The notes beneath the pieces were generated by a model. That model saw only the letters and a list, made by a program, of their open reading frames with translations, searched no databases and was not told where the DNA came from. The position numbers and the translations under genes were made by a program. A stretch of 64,000 nt of DNA from Variovorax jilinensis (GTDB lineage Bacteria > Pseudomonadota > Gammaproteobacteria > Burkholderiales > Burkholderiaceae_C). The stretch is taken from assembly GCF_030316885.1 (NCBI RefSeq), contig NZ_JASZYQ010000001.1, forward strand, positions 806,001 through 870,000, given 5' to 3'. Each line of letters begins with the position of its first letter. Position 1 is the stretch's first letter. Positions 1-7,699 of this stretch are shown here, one piece after another.

Positions 1-30
1 GGCCAGGCTCCCGTCGACCCGGCCGGGCAC

Positions 31-792
31 TCAGTGGCTGCTGCGGTCCATGCCTGCGGGTGCCAGCGAGAAGCTGCCCAGCAGTCCGGCGATCGGCTTG
101 GGCAGCGGCCGTGCCAGTTCGCCGCGCTTGCTGGTGGCGAGCCGCAGGTTCACGAGCGACTCGACCAGCTGGATGCCGGCCGCGACGCCATCGATCACCG
201 GCACACCGAGCGCCTGGCCGATGTCGGCGCACAGGTCGGCCATGCCTGCGCATCCGAGCACGATGGCGTCCGAGCCGTCTTCCTCGAGCGCGCGCCGGCA
301 TTCCTCGACGATGCGATTGCGCGCCGCCGAGCCCGGCTCCTCGAGCGCGAGCACAGGGATGTCGCAGGCCCTGACGTTGGCGCAGAAGCGCTTCATGCCA
401 TACGCCTCGGCCAGATGCCAGGCCTGGCCCACGGTGCGCTGCAGGGTGGTCACCACGCTGAAGCGGGTCGCGACCAGGCTCGCCAGGTGCATCGCGGCCT
501 CGGCGATGCCGACCACCGGCACGCTCGCCAGTTCGCGCGCGGCCTTCAGGCCCGGGTCGCCGAAGCAGGCGATCACGTAGCCCGATGCGCCTTCCTGCTC
601 GCCGAGCGCGATCTCGTGCAGCAGGCCCGGCACCGCCAGAGCCTCGTCGTAGTGACTCTCGATGGAGGCCGGACCCATCGGCGGGTTGACCGCCTCGATG
701 CGGGTGCCGGGGCGTGCCACCGCGCGCGCGCAGGCCCCGATCTTCTCGGTCATGCGCCAGGTGGTGTTGGGGTTGATGATCTTGATGTGCAT
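31..792 (-). CDS. Asp/Glu/hydantoin racemase family protein (probable allantoin or hydantoin racemase)
   Basis: A 253-residue cytosolic enzyme of the Asp/Glu/hydantoin racemase superfamily, which inverts a chiral centre with two opposed cysteines. Both are visible: Cys76 in ACFGDPG and Cys181 in LGCAGM, each in the expected setting. The N-terminus MHIKIINPNT is typical of the HyuA/HpxA/Dcg1 branch. It lies 25 bp downstream of an NCS1 transporter on the same strand, about 9 kb from the allantoin-forming genes, so allantoin racemisation is a reasonable inference. A hydantoin substrate cannot be excluded. The ATG at 792 is the only sensible start. Confidence 0.82.
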   Translation of the reverse strand: MHIKIINPNTTWRMTEKIGACARAVARPGTRIEAVNPPMGPASIESHYDEALAVPGLLHEIALGEQEGASGYVIACFGDPGLKAARELASVPVVGIAEAAMHLASLVATRFSVVTTLQRTVGQAWHLAEAYGMKRFCANVRACDIPVLALEEPGSAARNRIVEECRRALEEDGSDAIVLGCAGMADLCADIGQALGVPVIDGVAAGIQLVESLVNLRLATSKRGELARPLPKPIAGLLGSFSLAPAGMDRSSH

Positions 793-817
793 CTGCTTGA
801 TTCCCGGAAGGCCTTGC

Positions 818-2308
818 TCAGCGCCGGCGCGGTTGCAGCGCGATGTAGATCGCGAAGGCGAGCCCGGTGCCGATGAACCAGGCGTAGCTGGCAGCGCCCC
901 GCAGGTCGGGAATCAGAACGCAGAGCATCGGCACCGCGGCGGCCGGCACCATGGCGCCGATGGCGCGGCGGTTGTAGCCGTTGGTGTACCAATAGGCGCC
1001 GCGCGGGTCGAGCGTGTAGAGCGCGTCGATGTCGACGCGCTGCTTCTGCACCAGGTAGTAGTCGGCGATCAGGATGCCGAACAGCGGGCCGATGAAGGCC
1101 CCCAGCACGTCGAGCGTGTAGTGGATCACCGCGGGGTTGTCGTAGAGGTTCCAGGGCGTGATGAAGATCGATGCGACGGCCGCGATCATGCCGCCCGTGC
1201 GCCAGCTGATGTGCTGCGGCGCCACGTTCGAGAAGTCGAAGGCCGGCGAGACGAAATTGGCAACGATGTTGATGCCTACGGTGGCGACGATGAAGGTCAG
1301 GGCGCCGATCACCACCGCGGTGCTGCTGTCGATTCGCGCCACGGTGTGGACCGGGTCGGTGATCAGTTCGCCGAACACGGGCAGCGTGGCGGCCGAGGTC
1401 ACCACGGCCAGCAGCGAGAAGAACAGGAAGTTGACCGGCAGGCCCCAGAAGTTGCCTTTCCTGACCGCCTCGAAGCTGCGTCCGTAGCGCGAGAAGTCAC
1501 CGAAGTTGAGCATCGGTCCGCTGAAGTAGCTGACCACCAGCGCGGTCGCGCCAAGCATCACGGGCAGTGCGTCCCAGCCTTCGAACCTGACGCCTCCGAG
1601 CCGCATGTCGATGTTCTGCCAGCCGGCCTTCCAGACCAGCCAGCCGCAAAGCGCGGCCATCACGACGTAGACCGCAGGGCCGGCCCAGTCGATGAAGCGG
1701 CGGATGGCCTCCATGCCGTGCCAGAACACGAAGGCCTGCAGCACCCACATCAGCATGAATGCGACCCAGCCGAGCATCGACAGGCCGAGGAAGCCGTGGC
1801 GTGCCACGTCCGCATAGGGTGCGAGGTCCGGCCGGAAGTGCAGGGCCAGAAGCAGGAAGGCGCCCGAGGCCAGATAGGTCTGGATGCCGTACCAGGCGAC
1901 CGCGATCAGGCCGCGGATGACGGCCGGGATGTTGGCGCCGAGCACGCCGAAGGACGCGCGACAGATCACCGGATAGGGCGTGCCCGTCGCCTGGCTCGGC
2001 CTGGCCACCAGGTTGCAGAAGAACTGAACGATCAGGATGCCCGCCAGCAGCGACACCAGGACCTGCCAGCTCGACAGACCCAGCGCGAACAGGCTGCCGG
2101 CCGTGATGTAGCCCCCGACGCTGTGCACGTCGGACATCCAGAACGCGAAGATGTTGTACGGGCTCCAGGTCTGGCGCCGCAGGGGCGCGAGGTCTTCGTT
2201 GGTGAGCCGGGGGTCGTAGCCAGGCTTGATCAGCGCATTCGGTGCGATGGCCTGCCCGACAGCGGGATGGGGCAGCTCTGCGGCTGCCGTTGGGGCGGTG
2301 CTGTACAC
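818..2308 (-). CDS. NCS1 family transporter (allantoin/hydantoin/nucleobase permease)
   Basis: A 496-residue inner-membrane symporter with about twelve hydrophobic segments. The N-terminal stretch LTNEDLAPLRRQTWSPYNIF, followed by a W-D/S-x-H-S region and GTPYPV, is characteristic of the NCS1 (PucI, FurD, Mhp1) family, which brings in nucleobases, allantoin or hydantoins. The start is GTG at 2308 behind a clear AGGAG spaced 7 bases. It is the first gene of a two-gene unit with the racemase, suggesting import followed by racemisation of a ureide. The substrate cannot be read from the sequence. Confidence 0.85.
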   Translation of the reverse strand: MYSTAPTAAAELPHPAVGQAIAPNALIKPGYDPRLTNEDLAPLRRQTWSPYNIFAFWMSDVHSVGGYITAGSLFALGLSSWQVLVSLLAGILIVQFFCNLVARPSQATGTPYPVICRASFGVLGANIPAVIRGLIAVAWYGIQTYLASGAFLLLALHFRPDLAPYADVARHGFLGLSMLGWVAFMLMWVLQAFVFWHGMEAIRRFIDWAGPAVYVVMAALCGWLVWKAGWQNIDMRLGGVRFEGWDALPVMLGATALVVSYFSGPMLNFGDFSRYGRSFEAVRKGNFWGLPVNFLFFSLLAVVTSAATLPVFGELITDPVHTVARIDSSTAVVIGALTFIVATVGINIVANFVSPAFDFSNVAPQHISWRTGGMIAAVASIFITPWNLYDNPAVIHYTLDVLGAFIGPLFGILIADYYLVQKQRVDIDALYTLDPRGAYWYTNGYNRRAIGAMVPAAAVPMLCVLIPDLRGAASYAWFIGTGLAFAIYIALQPRRR

Positions 2309-2448
2309 GGTGTTCTCCTCCTTGTTTCTCGGCGGTCCGGACCCGATGGGCCGGGCCGGTGGCGCCCCGTATTTGCGTGCAATGCAGGGGGCCTAAACAA
2401 GGCGAAGATTCCGAGAGTGGGGGCGTGTTTACCCTCGACGCTCGGGCC

Positions 2449-3228
2449 TCAGCTGCCGCCGAAACGCCCGTGGCGGCCAGCGCCTTGCGCGAAGCGCTCG
2501 GCGCCCGAGGCGCCTTCGGCGAAGACGATCGGCACCCCCGCCGCGCCCTCGGCGCGCAGCGCCTGCGCGAGCGACAACGACCACTGGTCGTAGGCCGAAC
2601 GCCGGTCGGTCAGCATGCATTGCTGCGGGAAGGCTGCGATCTCGCGCGCCAGCGCCTGGGCGGCCGCCGTTGCCTCGCCGGTGGGCACGACGCGGTTGAC
2701 CAGACCCATTGCCAGCGCCTCGGCCGCGCCCACCGGCCGGCCGGTCAGGATCATGTCGAGCGCGCGTCCCATGCCGATCAGGCGCGGCAGCCGCACCGTT
2801 CCGCCATCGATCAGCGGCACGCCCCAGCGGCGGCAGAAGACGCCGAGCACCGCCTCCTCGCCGGCCACGCGGAGGTCGGCCAGGAGGGCGAGCTCGAGGC
2901 CGCCGGCCACGGCATGGCCGTCGATGGCAGCGATCAGCGGCTTGCTCAGTGCGAGGCGCGTCGGTCCCATCGGCCCGCTGCCGCCGCCGTCGGGAGCCAG
3001 TTCGTTGCGCAGCGCCGGATCCGCCACCGCGGCGAGGTCGGCGCCAGCACAGAAGTGGCCACCCGATCCGGCCAGCACCGCGACCCGCAGGTCGCCATCG
3101 GCCTCGAATCGTTCGAAGGCCGATCGCAGCTCGGCCGCCATCGGACCATCGACCGCGTTGCGCTTGCCGGGGCGCTCCAGGCGGATGGTGCAGACCGGGC
3201 CGTCGCTCTCGAACGAGACATGGGGCAT
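2449..3228 (-). CDS. Enoyl-CoA hydratase/isomerase (crotonase) family protein
   Basis: A 259-residue crotonase-fold protein. The oxyanion-hole motifs are present: HFCAGADL near residue 60 and the IDGHAVAGG segment near residue 105. The first catalytic glutamate position (GGLELALLAD) is kept, but the second (FGQPE in classical hydratases) reads LGVFCRR, so ordinary 2-enoyl-CoA hydration is doubtful. Isomerase or another crotonase chemistry is more likely. The start ATG at 3228 has a good GAGGAG upstream. No pathway partner is adjacent: the racemase/transporter pair lies downstream across 140 bp, so its role is unknown. Confidence 0.75.
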   Translation of the reverse strand: MPHVSFESDGPVCTIRLERPGKRNAVDGPMAAELRSAFERFEADGDLRVAVLAGSGGHFCAGADLAAVADPALRNELAPDGGGSGPMGPTRLALSKPLIAAIDGHAVAGGLELALLADLRVAGEEAVLGVFCRRWGVPLIDGGTVRLPRLIGMGRALDMILTGRPVGAAEALAMGLVNRVVPTGEATAAAQALAREIAAFPQQCMLTDRRSAYDQWSLSLAQALRAEGAAGVPIVFAEGASGAERFAQGAGRHGRFGGS

Positions 3229-3370
3229 GACAGGAGCTCCTCGTGATGTCGTACGGCATGAAGAGTCGCGCGCGCATCGACGGTTGCGATCCTAAGCAGG
3301 CCGGCCGGGCGGGGTGAGAAAAAGCCGAGTCAATGCACGGAATGGTCGCGGATCGCGGCGTCGCGACGGA

Positions 3371-3640
3371 AACATCCGATCGATTTTAAGTTTAATCAAT
3401 TGCAATTAATTCCAGATCAGCATTTTCTTGGGGGAATAATCATGTCGACATTTAATTCAATAAGAATAGTCTGAAATCTGAATAATTATTCGCATCAGGG
3501 TTTGCATATTTTGTCGCAATTTCACCGAATGAGATAAACTTTTTCGAGCGAATCATTCTCTGCTTATTCATGAACATCCTTAAAATTGAATTGAATTTGC
3601 AATCGAACTGCCCAACCAATTCCCCCACGAAGAAGGACCT
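3371..3640. promoter_or_regulatory. AT-rich intergenic region upstream of the two-component operon
   Basis: The 415-bp gap 3229-3643 has no real gene, but its right two-thirds is strikingly AT-rich against GC-rich flanks. It is full of AATT/TTAA-type words, including AATTCAAT near 3454 and its complement ATTGAATT near 3585. A ten-codon frame at 3442-3474 (ATG to TGA) sits behind GGGGGA and could be a leader peptide or chance. Such islands are often promoters bound by nucleoid proteins, or horizontally acquired DNA; here it would serve the response regulator at 3644. Confidence 0.5.
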
Positions 3641-3643
3641 GCC

Positions 3644-4276
3644 ATGCACACAGTGATCGTCGTCGACGACCATCCCGCCATTCGACTGGCGGTCCGCTCG
3701 GCGCTCGAAGCAACCGGCAACATCAAGGTGATCGGTGAATCGAACGACGGCCCGTCGGCCCTGGCAGCCATCCGCGAACTGCGCCCCGACCTGGTCATCC
3801 TCGACCTCGACCTGCCGCGGCTGAGCGGGCTCGACCTGATCGACCGGGTACGCAAGTCCCAGCCTGCCACCCGGCTGCTGGTGCTGTCGGCGCAGCAGGA
3901 ATCGATATTCGCGTCGCGCACGGTGCAGGCCGGCGCCAACGGATTCATGAGCAAGAGCGAGAACATGGCTGCCGTGGTGCAGGCGGTGCAGACCGTGCTG
4001 GCGGGCTACAGCATGTTTCCCTCCTCGGCGCTGTCGGCGCGAGCCGGCTCGGGCACTGCTGCCAGCGGCGACGCCCTGCTCAATACGCTGTCCGATCGGG
4101 AACTGACGGTCCTGCAATACCTGGCGCGCGGCCTGAGCAACAAGGAAATCGCCGAGACACTGCTCATCAGCAACAAGACGATCAGCAGCTACAAGACGCG
4201 CATCTTCGAGAAGCTCGGCATTTCGACGCTGGTCGAACTCGTCGACTTCACGCGCGCCCGCAATATCGTTTCCTGA
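3644..4276 (+). CDS. NarL/LuxR-type response regulator
   Basis: A 210-residue two-component DNA-binding regulator. The receiver domain (1-120) has the acidic pair Asp8-Asp9, the phospho-acceptor Asp54 in VILDLDLP, Ser82 and Lys104. A LuxR-type helix-turn-helix occupies about 145-200 (LSDRELTVLQYLARGLSNKE, then NKTISSYK). The layout resembles BvgA/EvgA. The start ATG has GAAGGA 6 bases upstream. The stop is 12 bp before the hybrid kinase gene, so the two are almost certainly co-transcribed and form a phosphorelay. Target genes cannot be read from the window. Confidence 0.93.
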   Translation: MHTVIVVDDHPAIRLAVRSALEATGNIKVIGESNDGPSALAAIRELRPDLVILDLDLPRLSGLDLIDRVRKSQPATRLLVLSAQQESIFASRTVQAGANGFMSKSENMAAVVQAVQTVLAGYSMFPSSALSARAGSGTAASGDALLNTLSDRELTVLQYLARGLSNKEIAETLLISNKTISSYKTRIFEKLGISTLVELVDFTRARNIVS

Positions 4277-4288
4277 GGGCCTGCACCG

Positions 4289-6394
4289 ATGAACTCCGGC
4301 AACTGGGCCGTCGCGAGCCCCTGGTTCTTCGTGACCGTCGCAGCCGCGGCCATGTGCCTTGCGCTGGTCTGCCGGAATCGTGCGCTGACCGATGAACTGC
4401 GCAGGCGGATGCACATCAAGGCCACGTTGCGCGAGAAGCTGGCCTTCCAGAGCGCGATGCTCGACGGCATTCCCTATGCGGTCTGCGTACGAGACGCCGA
4501 GGCGCGGCTGATCTTCTGCAACGCCGCCTTCGAGCGCCTCTTCGACATCCGGCGCAGCGCGATGATCGGCAAGGCGGTCTCCGAAAGCGGCCTCGATTTC
4601 GTGGAACCCGCGCGCATGCGCGCTCTGCATCAGTGCTACCTGAAGCTGCTGAACGAGGGCGGCAACATCAGCCAGGACACCAGCGTCTCGCTGCACGGCG
4701 AGTCGCGCCGCCTCCTGCATTGGGCGACCTCGATCCCGCAACTCAGTGAGGCCGGCCCGCGCGCCCTGGTTGCGGGCGCGATCGACATCACGGACCGCCA
4801 CCAGCTGATCCAGCAGATCGCCGAGGCGCTCGCCAAGGCCGAAGAGGCCAACCGCGCGAAGTCCAGCTTCCTCGCCACGATGAGCCACGAGATTCGTACG
4901 CCGATGAACGCCGTGATGGGCATGCTCGAACTGCTGGCGCGCCAGGGGCGCCTCGCCAGCCGGGATCAGGATTCGATCGAGGTGGCGCGCACGTCGGCGC
5001 GATCGCTGCTCGGGATCATCGACGACATCCTCGACATCTCGAAGATCGACGCCGGAGGCCTCGAGATCCACCCAGCGCCGGCACGGCTGCGCTCCATCGT
5101 CGACGAGGTCGTGCGCGTTTTCGCGAGCCTCGCGCAGCAGAGCGGCCTGGCGATCGAGGTCGAGCTCGATCCGGCGCTCGCCGAGTGGCACTCGATCGAC
5201 GCCGTGCGCTTCAGGCAGATCGCCAGCAACCTGCTGAGCAACGCGATCAAGTACACCGACACCGGCCGGGTCACGGTGCGGTTGCGCAGTGCCGCCCGCG
5301 TCGCGGACATCGAGTCGATCGTGCTGGAAGTCGAGGACACCGGCATCGGCATCAAGCCCGACGACCTGGCCAACCTGTTCCGCCCCTTCTTCCAGGCCGA
5401 GTCGGCAGGGCCGCGCGCCATTGGCGGTACCGGCCTCGGCCTGCCGATCGTGCAGCGCCTGTGCGTGCTGATGGGCGGCAGCGTCAACGTCGCGAGCGAA
5501 CTCGGCGTCGGCACGCGGGTGCGCGCAAGTTTCGATGTCCCGGCCGTCCCGGCCCCGCCCGATTGGGCAATCGCCACGCAAGCGGACGACCGTGCGATCG
5601 ACGCCGCGCCGTCATGGCAAGGGCGCCGTGTGCTTGCGGTCGACGACCATCCTGCCAACCGCTTGCTGATGCAGCGCCAGCTCGAGCACCTGGGCCTCGC
5701 GTGCGACCTCGCGGAGAACGGCGAGTCCGCACTCGCGCTCTGGCGTGGAGGTGGCTTCGATCTCGTGATCACCGATTGCTCGATGCCGGTGATGGACGGC
5801 TACCGGCTCACGGCGGCGATACGCGAGGCCGAGCGCAGCGAAGGCCTGCAGCGCACGCCGATTCTGGGCTGCACCGCCCACGTGCAGGAGGAGGAAAGGC
5901 GCCACGCCCTGCAGGTCGGCATGGACGACTGCCTCATGAAGCCCTTCAGCCTTGGCGCGCTGTTGACGGCGTTGCACCGTCACCTGCCCGATGGTCCGTC
6001 GGGTGCGCCGGGGGCGTCTCCCGGCTCGGAAGCTCAGGGGCCGGTCCGGAAGGCGGCCTACGATCCGGCGGCACTGCGCAGCATCTCGGACGGCGACGTG
6101 CGGGTCGAGAAGCAATTCCTCCAGACCCTGCTGCGCACCAACCTGAGCGATCTGCGGGCCATCGTCGTCGGGTTCGGCAACGGCCATCGGGCCGAGGTCG
6201 CCGCGCTGGCTCACAAGATCAAGGGGGCGGCGCGCATGGTGCAGGCCTGGCGCGTGATCGAAGCCTGCGAGGCGCTCGAGCGCGCGATCGCCGACGAGCC
6301 CACGGCACCGCTCGACGAAGCGCTCGCGGAGCTGGTCGACAGCGTCGACGCGTTCGACGAGGCGATCCGCACCCAGCTGGCCGGCATGGACTGA
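4289..6394 (+). CDS. Hybrid sensor histidine kinase with receiver and HPt domains
   Basis: A 701-residue phosphorelay kinase. In order: one N-terminal membrane helix (about 10-28), a PAS domain (about 50-170), the HisKA dimerisation domain with His200 in MSHEIRTPMN, an ATPase domain (N box near 314-318, DTGIG 350-354, GTGLGL 380-385), a receiver with Asp452-Asp453, Asp496 and Lys551, and an HPt domain with His642 in AHKIKG. This is the C-terminal architecture of BvgS/EvgS without the periplasmic sensor domains, so sensing is probably cytoplasmic through the PAS domain. It should phosphorylate the NarL-type regulator just upstream via the HPt. Confidence 0.93.
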   Translation: MNSGNWAVASPWFFVTVAAAAMCLALVCRNRALTDELRRRMHIKATLREKLAFQSAMLDGIPYAVCVRDAEARLIFCNAAFERLFDIRRSAMIGKAVSESGLDFVEPARMRALHQCYLKLLNEGGNISQDTSVSLHGESRRLLHWATSIPQLSEAGPRALVAGAIDITDRHQLIQQIAEALAKAEEANRAKSSFLATMSHEIRTPMNAVMGMLELLARQGRLASRDQDSIEVARTSARSLLGIIDDILDISKIDAGGLEIHPAPARLRSIVDEVVRVFASLAQQSGLAIEVELDPALAEWHSIDAVRFRQIASNLLSNAIKYTDTGRVTVRLRSAARVADIESIVLEVEDTGIGIKPDDLANLFRPFFQAESAGPRAIGGTGLGLPIVQRLCVLMGGSVNVASELGVGTRVRASFDVPAVPAPPDWAIATQADDRAIDAAPSWQGRRVLAVDDHPANRLLMQRQLEHLGLACDLAENGESALALWRGGGFDLVITDCSMPVMDGYRLTAAIREAERSEGLQRTPILGCTAHVQEEERRHALQVGMDDCLMKPFSLGALLTALHRHLPDGPSGAPGASPGSEAQGPVRKAAYDPAALRSISDGDVRVEKQFLQTLLRTNLSDLRAIVVGFGNGHRAEVAALAHKIKGAARMVQAWRVIEACEALERAIADEPTAPLDEALAELVDSVDAFDEAIRTQLAGMD

Positions 6395-6439
6395 CCCCTG
6401 CGCCGCTGTGGCGGTGCAGCGGGCGATCGACCCGGCGCC

Positions 6440-7699
6440 TCAGGCCAGCAGATCGCTGAGCGTCCGAGCGATGACCTTGGTCGCGCGGCGCAGGTCCTCG
6501 AGCACCACGCGCTCGTCGTTGCGCTTGGCATGCGATTCGAGCACCGTGCGCGGGCCGGCGCCGTAGATCACGCCCGGGATGCCCGCTTCGCCATAGAGGC
6601 GAACGTCGGTGTAGAGCGGCGTTCCCATGGCCTTGATCGGCTCGCCGAACAGCGCTTGGCCATGCTTCTGGATCGCATCGACCAGAGGCTTGTTGCCGGC
6701 GAGCGGCTTCATCGAGTTGGCCAGCAGCATGCGCCGGATCTCGACCGTGATGCCGGGCATTTCCGCGGCCGCGTCGGCGATGACCTTGCGGATCGTCGCC
6801 TCGACCTCGACCGGGTTCTCTTCGGGAATCATGCGGCGGTCGAGCTTGAACACGACCTTGCCGGGCACGACGTTGGTGTTGGTGCCGCCTTCGATGCGGC
6901 CGACGTTGAGATAGGGGTGCGTGATGCCCTCGACCTTCGACGTCACCTGCTGGTAGAGCGTGTTCTGCGCATAGAGCGCGTTGAGGATGCGCACCGCGCC
7001 CTGCAGCGCGTCGACGCCGGTGCTAGGGATGGCCGCGTGCGCCATCTTGCCGTGCACGGTGACTTCCATCTGCAGGCAGCCGTTGTGCGCCGTGACCACC
7101 TCGTAGCTGAAGCCGGCCGCGATCATCAGGTCGGGCTTCGTCAGGCCGTTCTTGAGCAGCCAGCCCGGGCCCAGGATGCCGCCGAATTCCTCGTCGTAGG
7201 TGAAGTGCAGCTCGATGCTTCCCTGCGTGGGCCGGGCCACCGCCTCGAGTGCGCGCACCGCGAAGGTGAAGCTCGCGAAGTCGCTCTTGCTGACGGCGGC
7301 GGCGCGGCCATAGAGGCTGCCGTCCTCGATCTCGCCGCCGTAGGGGTCGTGGCTCCAGCCTTCGCCCGGCGGCACCACGTCGCCGTGGGCGTTGAGGGCC
7401 ACGACCAGGCCTCGGCTGGGTCGTTCTCCTTCCTTGCGGCCGCCGGTTTCGCCGTAGTTGCGGCGCACGATCAGGTTGGTGATCGATTCGAGGCCGTAGT
7501 CTTTCACTTCCTGGGCCGGCACCGGGTGCTTCTCGGCTTCGAAGCCGAAGGCCTGGATCAGTTCGGCGGTGCGTTCCGCGTGCGGTGCGTTGTTGCCGGG
7601 TGGGGTGTCTGTCGGCACGCGGACGAGTTCCTGCAGGAAGCGCACTTCCTCGTCGAAATGGGCGTCGATCCAGGCGTCGAGTTGCTTGTAGTCGGTCAT
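6440..7699 (-). CDS. M20 family zinc hydrolase (ArgE/DapE/ACY1 type)
   Basis: A 419-residue M20 metallohydrolase. Visible metal and catalytic residues are His105 and Asp107 (NAHGDVV), Asp140, and Glu170-Glu171 (YDEEFGG), with the central dimerisation domain following. It is the last gene of the gntR-puuE-uraD/allC operon, and its ATG overlaps the preceding stop by 4 bp (ATGA). Such enzymes hydrolyse N-acyl or N-carbamoyl amino acids. In this setting it may act on ureidoglycolate or another ureide left after allantoate breakdown. That substrate is an inference from location only. Confidence 0.8.
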   Translation of the reverse strand: MTDYKQLDAWIDAHFDEEVRFLQELVRVPTDTPPGNNAPHAERTAELIQAFGFEAEKHPVPAQEVKDYGLESITNLIVRRNYGETGGRKEGERPSRGLVVALNAHGDVVPPGEGWSHDPYGGEIEDGSLYGRAAAVSKSDFASFTFAVRALEAVARPTQGSIELHFTYDEEFGGILGPGWLLKNGLTKPDLMIAAGFSYEVVTAHNGCLQMEVTVHGKMAHAAIPSTGVDALQGAVRILNALYAQNTLYQQVTSKVEGITHPYLNVGRIEGGTNTNVVPGKVVFKLDRRMIPEENPVEVEATIRKVIADAAAEMPGITVEIRRMLLANSMKPLAGNKPLVDAIQKHGQALFGEPIKAMGTPLYTDVRLYGEAGIPGVIYGAGPRTVLESHAKRNDERVVLEDLRRATKVIARTLSDLLA

